A stretch of 64,000 nt of DNA, from the NCBI GenBank assembly GCA_916610825.1, contig OU744451.1, forward strand, positions 4,615,345-4,679,344, read 5' to 3'. Of this stretch, positions 44,331 to 56,146 are shown piece after piece (the first letter of the stretch is position 1; every line of letters begins with the position of its first letter). A program made the translations under genes and the position numbers. The notes beneath the pieces are model-generated. The model saw only the letters and a program-made list of their open reading frames with translations, did no database searches and was not told where the DNA came from. Source of the DNA: Haliclystus octoradiatus. Its lineage: Eukaryota; Cnidaria; Staurozoa; Stauromedusae; Haliclystidae.

Positions 44331-45659
44331 TATATAAATGTTGTTGGAGATTATGCCACTCCTAACTATTATTTGGATCTTATCTGGAAAATGGTAAGTT
44401 ACATTTGAATAAATAATGTTTGCTCCTGGGGGGTAACTATGACGGCCATACGGGGACGTGCCATTTTTTTTGGTCCATATTCCAACTGAGAAAAAACATG
44501 GGTATCCTATGGGGTAAAACATGGGTAGAGCTGCTGGGTATCCTATTTTTGACTTCAAGAATATTAAAAACATCTTACACCATTTTTGTGTATTTAATTA
44601 AAATCAATTAACCTGCTAGAGCTTCTTGGGTAGCATCAACAGAATTTTTGGAACTTTTGGGTGCTTTACCATTTTTCAAAGTGCATATCCTTTAATGAAA
44701 CTTGAAAGTTGATAAGGAATAATTAGAACAAGACACACTATTTTATATTTCCAAGCTGTAGCAAAATACTTTGTCTTGTTCTTATTGCTGAACAACGTAA
44801 TGAAATTTGAATTATAATAACGTTTAACATTCTTTCGTTAATTATGGAAATAAAATCTGAAAACCAAAGCCTGCTATCTCGTAAACCAAACTGTTCATAT
44901 ATTTACATTCAATTATGAATTATATAAACACTCTTGTACAATGTTTTGATTAACTCATAATTAATAACTCTGAATTCTCCTTATACTCTTCGATTGTCTC
45001 ATCGAATTTGAATTTTTTTCAGATTTTTCGATCGCCGACGTCATTTTAAAATTTTATTGAAAGCTCTTATATTTTTGTGCCCCCCAAAAGATTGTTTTAC
45101 ATCAACACACACCAACGTAGCTTTGATTTCAAAGCAGATTGCTTTATCAATGTTCACACAAATTATATGCTTAAAGCAAATATTTGAAAAGAAGTGAAAT
45201 GTTTGTTTGCAAATATGAAAACAAATTATGAACTGCATTTTATTTCATTAACAAAGTAAAGATCTAAAATATGTCTAATTTTCAAAGCGTTTTTGCCCCG
45301 CTCAAGATTGCTTATTTCGCTATACGCTTCTTTGATTCTGCAAAACATATTTTGTTGGCTTTAGTTATTTTTAGTAATTCAATGCAATTCAGTATTTTGT
45401 ATTCTTTAAGTTCATTAACATCAAACTCATGGACTTATTTTGATGACTTGTTCAAATTTTTTCTCGCAGCTTAAATTCAAAACGAAATATTTTTGTTCTG
45501 CAGATTTCAATTTAAATTCGATATGGCTTCCCGCTAGATTATTAACTTATGAAATTTTTCAGATATCTAAATATTTCAATACAGTGGTATCAAATAAATT
45601 ATTAAATGAAGTTTAATATATTAAAACAACTTTAGACAGTGGTAATTTTCATATCACAA
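44331..45659. other. Intergenic DNA, nothing recognised
   Basis: Open frames at 44420-44611, 45041-45238 and 45271-45474 show no family resemblance. No repeat structure is identified. Confidence 0.4.
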
Positions 45660-45790
45660 ATATGTTACTGTGTAAGGTTATCTCGACACATTTGTTTGCA
45701 TAATTTTCCGACGACGGATTGTCTGCATTAATTCGCAAGTAAGACGTACATAAGTCTCTGACAGACACAGAAATATAAATATCTAGAAAT
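45660..45790. repeat. Dispersed repeat shared with 54.94-55.06 kb
   Basis: Both copies share TACTGT..AAGGTTA, TCTCGACACA, TGTTTGCATAATTTTCCGA, CGGATT and AGACGT.CATAAG in the same order and orientation. Non-coding. Confidence 0.7.
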
Positions 45791-46429
45791 AGTTTATTTA
45801 CCAACAGACAACATTATTAGTATAAGAAGACTTATAGTATAAAAGTTAACTTAATAAAATAAAATTTCTTTCACTCTTGAAATTGTCACAGACGATGGCG
45901 GAAATATCGAGTTATTCTAATAAAACACATTTAAAATTATCTATATTTTTATACAAGAAACGAAAGCATACATTTATTCGATTTAGTTAAATACGTTTCT
46001 TGAATAGATAAACACTCATAACAGGTTACAATTACAAACTCTACTTAAATCAAAGTATTGGTGCTGTGATATAAACATATCATTATAAATTAGATATCAA
46101 AATCTACATTATCTTAGTACCCTACGTTATTAAAATTCACATAATAAAGCGGTAATATTTATAAGATATAACATAATAAGTTTTCTTCAATTTTTATTCA
46201 ACGTTTGTGTTATATAGAATAAACATCAAAGTCGAATACTGTTTTCGGTAATATATAGAATAATGGCTCTAAAATGATAAGTTGCAAGCATAGATTTGAC
46301 TTTCGATCTTCTATCTCGATAGGTAACTGCATGCCACACTACGTGGATCGATTGGAACACACATCTGTCAACCTTTGAATTGAATCATTTAATCAATCGT
46401 GACTATTTACACGTTTTTCTTCTATATTA
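45791..46429. other. Intergenic DNA, nothing recognised
   Basis: Strongly AT-rich, no gene or repeat identified. Confidence 0.4.
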
Positions 46430-48150
46430 TACTTGATTTGGACAAAACGCAAAGGTATGAATTTGTCCTACCTTTTTCACTCGTGTATTTGTTTCCAAAA
46501 TTATACTGTGTCTCGGAAAGAATAAAAACGTGCGAATAAAAACGAAAATCTTTCCTCTAGCTATGAAAACATTATCTGCACCAATGACACTATATGATAT
46601 ACATGATTTCTTTTCTTTTCATTTTATTGAACTTATGCAATCAGTCGTATAGGTTATACGGGCTATTACATGGTTTTTGAATACAATCAAACCCTCAATC
46701 AAACTCCTCGTAAGCGAACTCTCAATGGACCCTCCAGTTATGGTCACTAGAACAACGAGTGGTCGCTGAATAAGAATAAGAGGCAGAAATAATAGAAAAT
46801 TAATCTCTGGCGACAGACTTCTTAATTTGAAAATAGTTCATTTTAATAGCAAAAATATACATCAGGGTGCTATGTTATTTCAATATTCTATAAATTTCAT
46901 TTGTTCACCAATGTTCTCATAGTTTTCATCTGAATATATGATAATTTATGGAAGTAAATTGAATCACCAAATGATGTAAAAAATATAAATTAAAACTCAA
47001 TAATCAGGTAGTAAAACGAAGTACAATATTACTTTGTTTGAATAAAGTTATAATATAATTTTCTAACTAAACTTCAGTAAATAAAGGCCTCTTTTCCTCA
47101 TAATCTTTCCTTTTCAATAAACTTTGAAATTTAAAACATTAAAGTCACAACAAAGTATTCACACCACAACGTTTTTGCATGTTTGTGGTTTTAATGGTCA
47201 ACAAAAATCCTTCAATTAACATAACAAAGACAATCTCAGGTTAAGCGAAATCGATCCTATTTTTGGCTCCGTTGCTATGGCAATTAATTGATTGAACGGA
47301 TGTGATGAATTTAAAGTGCTCTGTTTGTGATTTGAAACTTGAAAGAAAATCGTGCTGCCCACGACAACGGAAGATCGCGCTTCTGTGAACATAAACCCAA
47401 AACGTAAATTGAAGCGGAAATACGAAATTATCTGTTTCAGAATAACGCAAAAATAATGTTTGGACAATATTTCAATAATGGCTACATTAAAATAGCGCTG
47501 TTAACTATTCGTTAATTAACAGCGGTCGCTTAAAACAATGAATAGTCAAACGTGGGACTGAATAAGGTGGTCGCTGGTCGCGTTTAAAGAGTCGTCGCTA
47601 AATACAACACTTTTCTATTGTTTCATTCAGCGGCGGCCCGAAGCGTGGTCGCTTACAAAGAGTGCCCGCTTAATAGGAGTGGTCACTATGACGATTTTGA
47701 CTGTAGTTCCTTAGAGTTGTATCCAATCAGACGTTAAATTCTTTAATAATTTGAGAAACCGCATGCATCAAATGTGCTATGAAATGTCCATATATTTTAA
47801 CTCAACTGTGATGTTCGGATGAATTTAGTTCTCACTAACAGATAATGTGTGTTTAAGTAAATAATAAATACAGGTGTTATAATATCAGCTACGAGTTACA
47901 TGAATGACAATATACATCAATAAGATAAAAATGTTTAAAATCAAAATTAATGTGGAAAGTAAATTAATAAGATGCAAAATATTTTTAAAAGCGATTTAAA
48001 TAATAGCGTGATATTTGATGTTATGTGAGAATATGTACAGAATTGTGGTTAAATATTCACATTTTATGAATTATGTTAAATACAACGAAAGTTTGAATAT
48101 TTGCTTCATTTGGAGCAATATGTTCTATCGCTATTTTATAAATACAATTA
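46430..48150. repeat. Dispersed non-coding repeat, block 3
   Basis: Matches block 1 (25080-25690) and block 2 (35870-36200 and 37215-37350). Shared strings include GACAAAACGCAAA.GTATGAATTT, CACCAATGACACT..TATGATATACA and TTATGTGAGAATATGTA. It is split by a pogo-like insertion at 46684-47703, and joining its flanks restores the order seen in the other blocks. Confidence 0.65.
46684..47703. mobile_element. Non-autonomous pogo/Tc1-like DNA transposon
   Basis: Flanked by TA on both sides (46682-46683 and 47704-47705). Left end CAATCAAACCCTCAATC; right end, reverse complemented, CAGTCAAAATCGTCATAG. Both continue as imperfect inverted sequence with TAAGCG, CACT and GGTCGC words. CAGTCAAA-type ends at TA are typical of pogo/Tigger relatives. 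The uninterrupted site is visible in the paralogous repeat at 25.38 kb (TTTTGAACAGTTACTTGGAG) and near 36.15 kb. It is 1,020 bp with no transposase. Confidence 0.75.
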
Positions 48151-48499
48151 TTAAAATTATAAAAATTAATCAGGCATATTCCATGTGTCTCTATGTGTCA
48201 ATGTCTGATCTGTTTTACCCAACGTCAAGAAATTTCATATACATATGTGTATTTGAGTTTACACTCAATATAATGAATTTTGTAATTTATTATTACACAC
48301 TATTTGATTGGTTAAGAGCACCGAAATCATAAAGCATTCGAAAGGACAAGCGCGGTATGGTTGACTCGAGGATAATATCTACCTTTTCCCAATGATTTAT
48401 TCAAAATTTGAAAGCAGATCGTAAAATAACAAGTGGAAGAGAAATATATTATCAGAGAAAGAGGACTGTTATAAACTTAATTTATGCCTCCTATCCCAA

Positions 48500-49065
48500 A
48501 TGATTTAACTTGAAAACTAAATATGATACAACGCAATGGCTATGCAACGGCTTCCTAGTCACAGACTTCCTACACTTTGGAACAGCAAAAAATGTACTTT
48601 GAACCTTTCCCCAGTTACAGCAAACTTCTCCCGTTTTGTGAAGAATTCGTTATTAAATGCTTACACTAGCACCTGCACGATAAAGAACTGTTACGTTTGT
48701 CAATCAATAAATAACTATAATCGACTGTAATTTAATGACTTACCTAATTTAGAACAAATAAACCTTCATCTAATAGCTACTGACATTTTATAACTCTTTT
48801 CCTGATTCATTATAATACATACATATTTGTCCATTTATTTTACATTGTCTTTCTCTTCTTTTCTTTCTTTTTTTTAAACCATTATTCTTGCTATAGTAAC
48901 TAAAACCTGTAAATTATCACGCGTCTCCCAATAAACAAGCATTTATGCTTAAGGGATGACCACAATCATTGTATCAAATTATAAACTTTAATCTTTACCT
49001 TGTATTTATCACTAAATTTTCAACGATTGAAATCTATATCTATCTATCTATCTATATATGCAAGT
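48500..49065 (+). pseudogene. CR1/L2-like LINE 3' end
   Basis: The frame 48536-48730 ends HRLPTLWNSKKCTLNLSP ... FSRFVKNSLLNAYTS ... KNCYVC, the C-terminus seen also at 2.2-2.3 kb. The 3' UTR carries CAATAAACAAGC, a 6-bp hairpin (48937-48950), GGGATGAC and CATTGTAT, and ends in (TATC)n at about 49035-49060. It is strongly 5'-truncated. Confidence 0.75.
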
Positions 49066-49639
49066 GAACTAGATTGTACAAATAAGTAATCATTAGTGTG
49101 TCTTAATTACTAATCGTTTTGTTTGTGAAAATCAAAATTTTATCGTATGGATTTCAAATCTCGTTAATTGGGAATTATTAATCGAGGCATCCTCTTTCTC
49201 TGATAATATCTTCCTACGATTTGCTTCTAAAATCTCGAAATAATATTAAACAGTTATTAAATCGACTTCGGATAATATTCAGAATAATTCAGACCTCATT
49301 AAAATTATCTGATGCACCTACGAACCTCAACCTAATTATTTCTGAATATTGTACGCAGCCTCAGCCGATAATTTCTTAATATTACTATAGTAATTTAAAT
49401 AAATATGCTCCAGTGATATGTGAAAGAAGTTCAAAGACGAGAAAACATAGCATCTTTTATTTTGAATCCAATTGAAAAGTTTGAGATAAATGGCAGCGAT
49501 AAAAGAGACATAATTGGCAATATTTCGTTATCTTCATAATAACATCGTCAGGCAAGAGAGTGATAAAGGAAATTTACGAAATATATATATAGTGAATCTA
49601 AATACAGCGTAAAATTATAAACAACGTGCCGGGATTTCA
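49066..49639. other. Non-coding; fragment related to the hairpin at 52.4 kb
   Basis: 49200-49390 resembles 52360-52560 (ATATTCAGAATAATTCAGACCTC ... TACGCAGCCTCA ... ATAATTTCTTAATATT) but without the full hairpin. Nothing else is recognised. Confidence 0.45.
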
Positions 49640-50772
49640 CAGAGTCTAATTGTATGTTGAGTGTAGGCATAATCTGCCGAATCGCAAGCATTTCATGAGT
49701 AAGGCAATCAAAGCGATTTTGCATTTTTAATTACTTTGAAATTTTTATGGCAATCGCGGACAGCGATACCATGAGAATGTCGAATATACGATCCAATAGC
49801 TGATCCGCTATATCAGTCAATGCGTTGATGTAAGTGTTGGCAAGTGAAGCCAATATAACTTGCATTACACAAGTCACATTAAAACAGTAGACAACGCATT
49901 GACGAGACAAGAGCGGTGGCTTAGGCTCACGTAATCGTAAATCATTGACACATTTTTAGTATTAAAAATCGGTTTTACAACTTGGCCGATATTACCACTT
50001 AAATTTGATAACTGTTTTTTTAATGTTTGCTGAAATTTTGTCCTTAAATGGGAAAGTTATGTTAATATCATTTTTATTTTTACTCCTGCTTGCGACTGGC
50101 AGATCAAATGTACCTTCAACAAGCTGCTTTTTAATTTTGTTAATTTAAAATTCAATCAATTGACTTGAATATTTTAAATCTAAAAATCTACTACGTATTA
50201 TAATACATTCTCCATCAAAGTTTTTATCGGTTGTTGAGAGCCGATTAGCACGATCAAGCATGGTAATCAATAATGCCTTTTTATAGCTAGAATCTACATG
50301 ACATTGATAATGTAATAGTAGACCGTAATTAGTAGCTTTGTGATGAACACTAGCTTCAATTATATTATTACTAAACTCCATTGAGACGCCGATAAAAGGC
50401 AACTTATTCTGTTCCGCTATTTCCATTGTAAATTTCAATGCAGGATGTTCATTGTTTAACTTTTGAAGTAGATTATTTGCTTCGTATAGGCTTGGCATAA
50501 TTATCAAAGTATCATCAACATAACGATAACAATGATCAGGGAAATTGTTATTTTCTCTTAATCTGTCTTCTATATGACACATAAAAGCGTTCGCCATTAA
50601 GGGACCCAAAGGCGAACTCATTGCTACGTAAACTGCTATTGCTCATTCCTTGAAAAGTAAATTTATTATCTTTTGTGGCAATTTGCAGTAATTTTTTAAG
50701 ATCATCTTTTGTTAAATTTAAATCGTTTTTGTCGTTAAATCCAGATCCATCTAAGTACAAGAGTTGAGACAC
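49640..50772 (-). pseudogene. Penelope-like element, RT and GIY-YIG, frameshifted
   Basis: In order on the minus strand: NLTKDDLKKLLQIATKDNKF (50772-50548 frame); after a frameshift SSPLGPLMANAFMCHIEDRL (motif B), CYRYVDDTLII (motif C with both Asp), LKFTMEIAEQNKLPFIGV and FLDLKYSSQLIEF (50621-50145). Then a decayed linker and, near 49900-49650, a GIY-YIG domain recoverable across frames (SYIGF..QHLHQRI, then FDCLTHEM..IRQIMPTLN). RT makes DNA from element RNA; the GIY-YIG domain nicks DNA. It is the best-preserved YVDD-type PLE here but is inactive. Confidence 0.8.
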
Positions 50773-51419
50773 TCATGCCATTTTTGTTTTTTGGCCTGGA
50801 CCTGAGCACATTTTTAACAGCAGTGCACATGTGCAAGAGAAAGTTGTGTTTTTTTCAGCCATTTTGGAAGTGTGTCAAATGGTTTGCGATCGTTTAACAA
50901 GAGTAATATAACCATTTATTAGTTGTCTTTCGCCATATTTATTTGCTGGACTCTCAAAATAAGAATAAAAATTTACTTCAATGTATACTTTATTACTTTG
51001 TTGTCGATCTCATCAGCATGTTGCTCAACAGTAAATCAGATCAATGGTATTGGAATTGCTAAATGGACAAGGAGTTTGTGGAGCATGGACTACATCTCCT
51101 ACGCTCTTACGCTTAATCTTTGCAGTCAAAGACAACTTTTTTCTCGTTCTTGTCCACAGTTGGAATAGTAAACAATATTTTATTTCGATTACTATTTCGT
51201 CTATTAACACAACAATTCATAATTTATTTGCCTATGTTTGTTTTCATTGATAAAAGTTGTATTTTTCCGCGCACTTCGGTTAAAACAGGAAACCTGGTGC
51301 CAAAATAACAAGAACCCTGGTGCCGGAAGTACGAATATGGCGTCCAAAAATCACGTGAATGGCATCTGTCCAAATAGGAGACGATAGCGGCACATGAAAG
51401 CGTGTCCCAACTCTTGTAA

Positions 51420-51550
51420 ATAGATGGCTCTGGCTAAACCAGTTAATGGGTTCGCCTTTAACGACACAAACGATTTAAATTTAACAAAAGATGATCTTAA
51501 ACCATTACTGCAAATTGCCACAATAGATAATAAATTTAATATGAAGTAAG
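51420..51550 (+). pseudogene. Penelope-like element fragment, inverted relative to its neighbour
   Basis: The plus strand reads FNDTNDLNLTKDDLKPLL and QIATIDNKF, matching the segment at the start of the minus-strand PLE (NDKNDLNLTKDDLKKLL, QIATKDNKF). The two copies are head-to-head across about 650 bp. Confidence 0.75.
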
Positions 51551-52432
51551 AATTTATTAATCAAATTGAAACGTTATAGCAAAATTGTGTATTACAATAA
51601 TACATAGTATTCAAATCTTACGAGCATTCCATTTTCCGCAATGGTACATTATAATTGCGTACCATCCTATCTCAACTTTAAGGCATAGGAATTTTCTTCG
51701 AAATGACTGTTGAGACCTTTTTTTTACTCCTACCGGGAGACAGTAAACAAATGCAATTACTTTCCATCTACATGAATATTTGTAAATGTGATGTAAAGTT
51801 AAGGCCTGAGCAAAGATTTGAATGTTTGCCCATGTATGTCAAACGCATTAATACGTCATTTGCATTAATATTGTTTGATATATCGAACTGTATGAAGATC
51901 CTAACTACTAAACCCTGAGATAATTGTAAGTATTCGAAAGAAAACACGAGTTTCATCGAGTTATTGATTTGTCGGCATATTTCTTTTGATCCAGCGAAAT
52001 CAATATCTCATTCCCTAGTGTCCAAGCACAGCGCGGTTGAGTTGAAGAAAGCATAACAAGCAACATTTTCGAATGGTTTTTTATGAGATTTTCACAGTTC
52101 GTAAGCAAATCATAAGAAAACAATAGCGACAGAGAATATATTATCAGAAAAAGAAGAGACTTTATTTACTTGCTAATTTATTATTCCCAAATAATGGAAC
52201 TTGAAATGTACAATGATAAGATGTAAGTAAACTAAATTAATTGTAAAGCTATTTAACATCAGGATTTTAAATCTTTAAATGTTTTTTATTGATAAAAGTC
52301 TGCATTTTATCATAGTTTTCAAATTCCATTATTTGCTGAACTAAATGATAATTTTATCTCCGAAGCTTGTTTTCTTACGACTGGCTTTAGAAATTTTGAA
52401 ATAATAATAAAACAATTTTTGAATTCTACTTT
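51551..52432. other. Intergenic DNA, nothing recognised
   Basis: Small open frames without family motifs; no repeat identified. Confidence 0.4.
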
Positions 52433-52545
52433 GCATAATATTGAGAATAATTCCGACCTCGGTGGAAGTTATCTGCCTCAGTCTTCGGCTTGGGCAGGTA
52501 ACTTCGACCTCAGTCTGATTAATTCTCAATATTACACGCAGCCTC
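52433..52545. repeat. MITE-like hairpin
   Basis: The left part (ATAATATTGAGAATAATTCC, GAAGTTATCTGCC) and right part (GGCAGG-like GGGCAGGTAACTTC, ATTAATTCTCAATATTAC) pair over about 50 bp with mismatches around a short centre (CAGTCTTCGG). No coding frame. Confidence 0.65.
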
Positions 52546-52741
52546 ATTCAATAATTGCTAATTTATTATATGATATGATGATATGATATATTTTGTAAAT
52601 TGACTGGCAAATAAACAACAAGTTGAATTATGTAAGTGTCACTAGTATGCAGCCTTAATATTAAGTAAAGTTGTAAAGTATTATAATACTACATAAAAGG
52701 CTGGTGTCAGTAATTGACTCATATTTAAGATAAAATCAAAA

Positions 52742-53700
52742 GGGTGGCAGGAATAGCCCGTCAACCTTAGGTCAAATTATATCAGCTAGGACATTTTTAA
52801 AAGGCTGTGGGACACATCAAAAAGACATTCTGGCAATTTTTATAGACTTCAAAAAGGTCTTTGACTCTATCTCAAGATGCCCAGAAATATTAGATTTCTA
52901 TAATGTACCTATTGTTCTTATCGATGTTATTATGTCCTTTTATTCTTCTACTTCCGCTTTTGTTAGAAGTCACTATGGTGATACTGACAATTTCCCGACA
53001 GCTTGTGACGTACTACAGGGTGACACATTGTCCTCTTTCTTATTCATTCCAGTTATTGATTATGTTTTTTCGTATTTCATGCCCTGACTCTTTCGGTTGT
53101 ACGCTTGATCGTCGAAGGTCTTCATATCATCCAGACTGCAGCTTGTCGGACCTCTCATTCGTTGACGATAATACTATCTTAACAAATAGCAAATTCGATG
53201 CACAACAGCTTCTTGATGAAGGTGAACGGGTTGGTAATACGGTAGGTTTGAAAATTAACATGACTAAAACGTAATTTATTGCCTTGTGCATAAAACAGGC
53301 TCACACTTGCTACATCAAATGGTGCAATAGAACGTGTAGATTCGTTCAAGTACCTAGGTTCTGTACTTCCATCTTCTTCGGATGATTTAACCCAACGTAG
53401 AGGCCAGGCTTGGGCAGCCATTAGAGGTCTAAATAAATTCTGGGCGTCTGATGTCAACATTGACGTTAAGTTAAGACTGTTCAGACACACAATAGAACAT
53501 GTTCTATTATATGCATCTGAAACGTGGGTTCTGTTAACCTCACAATTAAACCGACTTGACTCAGCTTATGACGACATGCTTCGGCATGCTTTAATAATAC
53601 ACTGGTCCAGCTTACTGTCTACAGCAAAACTTAGAAAACTTTCCCTTCTGTCTCTGCTATTGCTCACCAACGTAAGACGTCTTTTTAGGTCACATAGAAT
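52742..53700 (+). pseudogene. RTE-like LINE remnant, reverse transcriptase
   Basis: A diverged copy of the LINE at 4.3-9.2 kb on the opposite strand: GGRNSR, then LAIFIDFKKVFDSI (motif A), VLQGDTLSSFLF (motif B) and LSFVDDNTILTNS (motif C FVDD), then FKYLGSVLPSSSDDL and RLFRHTIEHVLLYASETWV. Frameshifts at several points, for example near 53080 and 53290, inactivate it. It lacks the endonuclease and ends at about 53700, where PLE sequence begins. Confidence 0.8.
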
Positions 53701-53734
53701 GATGAAAGACGAAGGCAATCTGAACTTATGAGGT

Positions 53735-53830
53735 TTGGAAAAATTGGCCATATAATTGAAGCTAGTGTTCATCACAAAGCTACTGATAACGGTCTACTAT
53801 TACATTATCAATGTCATTTTATGTTACATT
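53735..53830 (+). pseudogene. Penelope-like fragment joined to the LINE remnant
   Basis: Reads IIEASVHHKATDNGLLLHYQCH, nearly the same as the PLE at 50.3 kb (IIEASVHHKATNYGLLLHYQCH). It begins directly after LINE sequence on the same strand, with no obvious spacer, so it is a chimeric junction. Confidence 0.75.
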
Positions 53831-54935
53831 TGTCGATTTACTTCTAAACTCAATCCACCAGCATACCATACAGATATATGATGCTGTACTAGTAACAATA
53901 ATGTAAGGCAGAGGATCCCTTATAATAGAAAATAATTACATAGTGTCTTTGCTGAGTCAGTGATGTCTTCATGATTGCTACACCAAACGTGAACCGTACT
54001 ATTGCATCTGGTACTTATATGTTTCCCATGTACAGAAATGCTATCGAGCTTGACTGGCTCAAGTCCCGCTTTATTTTTATTGCCTCATCTTGATGATTGG
54101 AAAGTGGGACTTGTGTCCTTTTACATTCGTTGTGCAGAATCCTTAAGAACTGCATTTCATTTGATCCCACCGTTTTAGAAATATGCACTCGCATAAAGGC
54201 GAAAAAGGACGGGACACCCAACACATTTTCTCTAGTCTCTAATAATTTATAGAATTTACACATGGAATTGAAAACATTTACAGACGTTTAGAATATTAAA
54301 TGGTTATTCAAAATAGCAGTTTGGTCTTTCATTAGACGTATCAGCTGACAAATGATCACGACAAATTTAATTTAATTTTAGTTTTTGGTTGCAGAAATTG
54401 TATGCCTATTTGTTACGTACCCTTCGTGCCTTCTTGTATATTTTTATTTTAATATAGTACAACAGAATGAAAATGAAGCAAATAGTTTGTCCAAAATGTG
54501 ACAAAGTGATTGAGGATATCGATGTTCGAAATATTGACAAATTTAAAGACCAGATACATAATGGGGATGCACGGGATTGTTGATTCAATATCTTTATTTC
54601 CAAATACACTATTAGAGCTACACAAATATATATACTTACCATGAGGATTTGTACACGGTTCAAAACAATCAAAAACGACCCTATCGTTTTAAAGTTTATA
54701 TCGAAAATAAAGCAAAATGCCTTTTGACCCGTCACTCGCCCCCAATGGTTTTGCACCCCTGAGACAGGGCAGTTGAGACCTTGAAGTAATCTATTTTGAT
54801 ATCACCTATATAGCTGTAAGTTGATATAAATGAGGGTGTACATTCAGTTCAAAGGTGTAATTTTAGTTGCAACTCTTTTGGTGTAAATTTACAATATAAA
54901 TCAATTGGATTTACTCCTTTTCAAGAGTGATACTG
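53831..54935. other. Intergenic DNA, nothing recognised
   Basis: Open frames at 54015-54263 and 54406-54756 (minus) show no recognisable family. Confidence 0.4.
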
Positions 54936-55060
54936 TACAAGGTTAATCTCGACACAGATGTTTGCATAATTTTCCGAAAACGGATTTTCGGTATCATTTC
55001 ACCAGTGAGACGTGCATAAGCTGCAGAATGACAAATACATATATTTAGAACATATCGCAA
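54936..55060. repeat. Dispersed repeat shared with 45.66-45.79 kb
   Basis: Second copy of the block described at 45660-45790, same orientation. Confidence 0.7.
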
Positions 55061-56146
55061 GATTTTGCATTAAATAATTCTTTCAATCTGATTGGTTAAT
55101 GCCTATGAAGCTATCTCATGAAATCAAAGCAGTAAAAACAAGCCGGGACAAAAACCTATGAAATCATATTTCAAAATGGCTGACAACAACTCTGAAAATG
55201 GAATTTCAATGTGCCAAGTAACTCTCGTCTTAGCATTTTTCAGGTGATGTCATAAATATCGGAGAATTTCATAATTAATTAGGGTTTGTAAGATGAACAA
55301 ATGTGTACCAAACAGTCATAAATCGGGGCTGGTTAATGGTTATGTTCTAAACCAAATAGTTCCTTATTAAATGGTTTTATTTGTTTTCAAATTGAATACA
55401 TGTAAATTTTTGTAAGTTTTCTATCCAAAAAGTAGTGACCGTGGCCGTAAATCTTGGAAAATGAACCTGCGTTAGAAGACCATTACCGTTTTATTTTATA
55501 TCTTCTTCGAAATTACTTATATTTTTCAAACTTTTATTAAAATCTGGGTTTTTTAAGCTGGAAATGTCAAGGACTTTACGAAATTTATAAATTTACTAAA
55601 CTTTGTATTGTGTTTCCTCCGTTGTTTGATTTCAAAATTCTTTTGCACAATTAAAGAAATTTTATTAAATAAAATGAGATATAGTTGTCTGATCAGAAAA
55701 CGAATTGAACATTCAGAAAGAGCATAAATTCAGCACTATATTATCAAGTAAAGCAAAATCTAAGAAATTGTTGAATTGTCGATTCTGACACGAACCGTCA
55801 CATAAAAGGAGTTTACAATTAAACATCAAAAATGCCAAAAGTAGAAAACATTGTAAAACATATATTTAGTAAATATGTATTTATCACTGATACAAATTCA
55901 TTGTCAAACATTCAAGGTCCCATTTCTATGGGATAAATATGCATAAATAAAACATTGCGTTGTCTAAAACTATGCTATCCAGTCATTTAAAATTTGCTAT
56001 AGACTTTCATTGATTAAGATTATAGATTAAGATTATAGATTAAGATGAATGACCATAAAAAATCATACCTTGTGATGAGTAAGAGTTACTTGAGTAATGT
56101 TGATTAAAATTGTTTAACAATAAATTTTAGATATGAGCTAGAAGCT
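55061..56146. other. 3' flank of gene C, nothing recognised
   Basis: A triplicated GATTAAGATTATA-type run lies at 56013-56046. I could not find a canonical AATAAA for gene C within about 150 bases of its stop. Confidence 0.4.

Noticed and set aside
44169-44573. 134-residue open frame on the minus strand
   Set aside because: It overlaps the PLE end and ribozyme-like motif on the opposite strand and shows no family resemblance or paralogue in the window.
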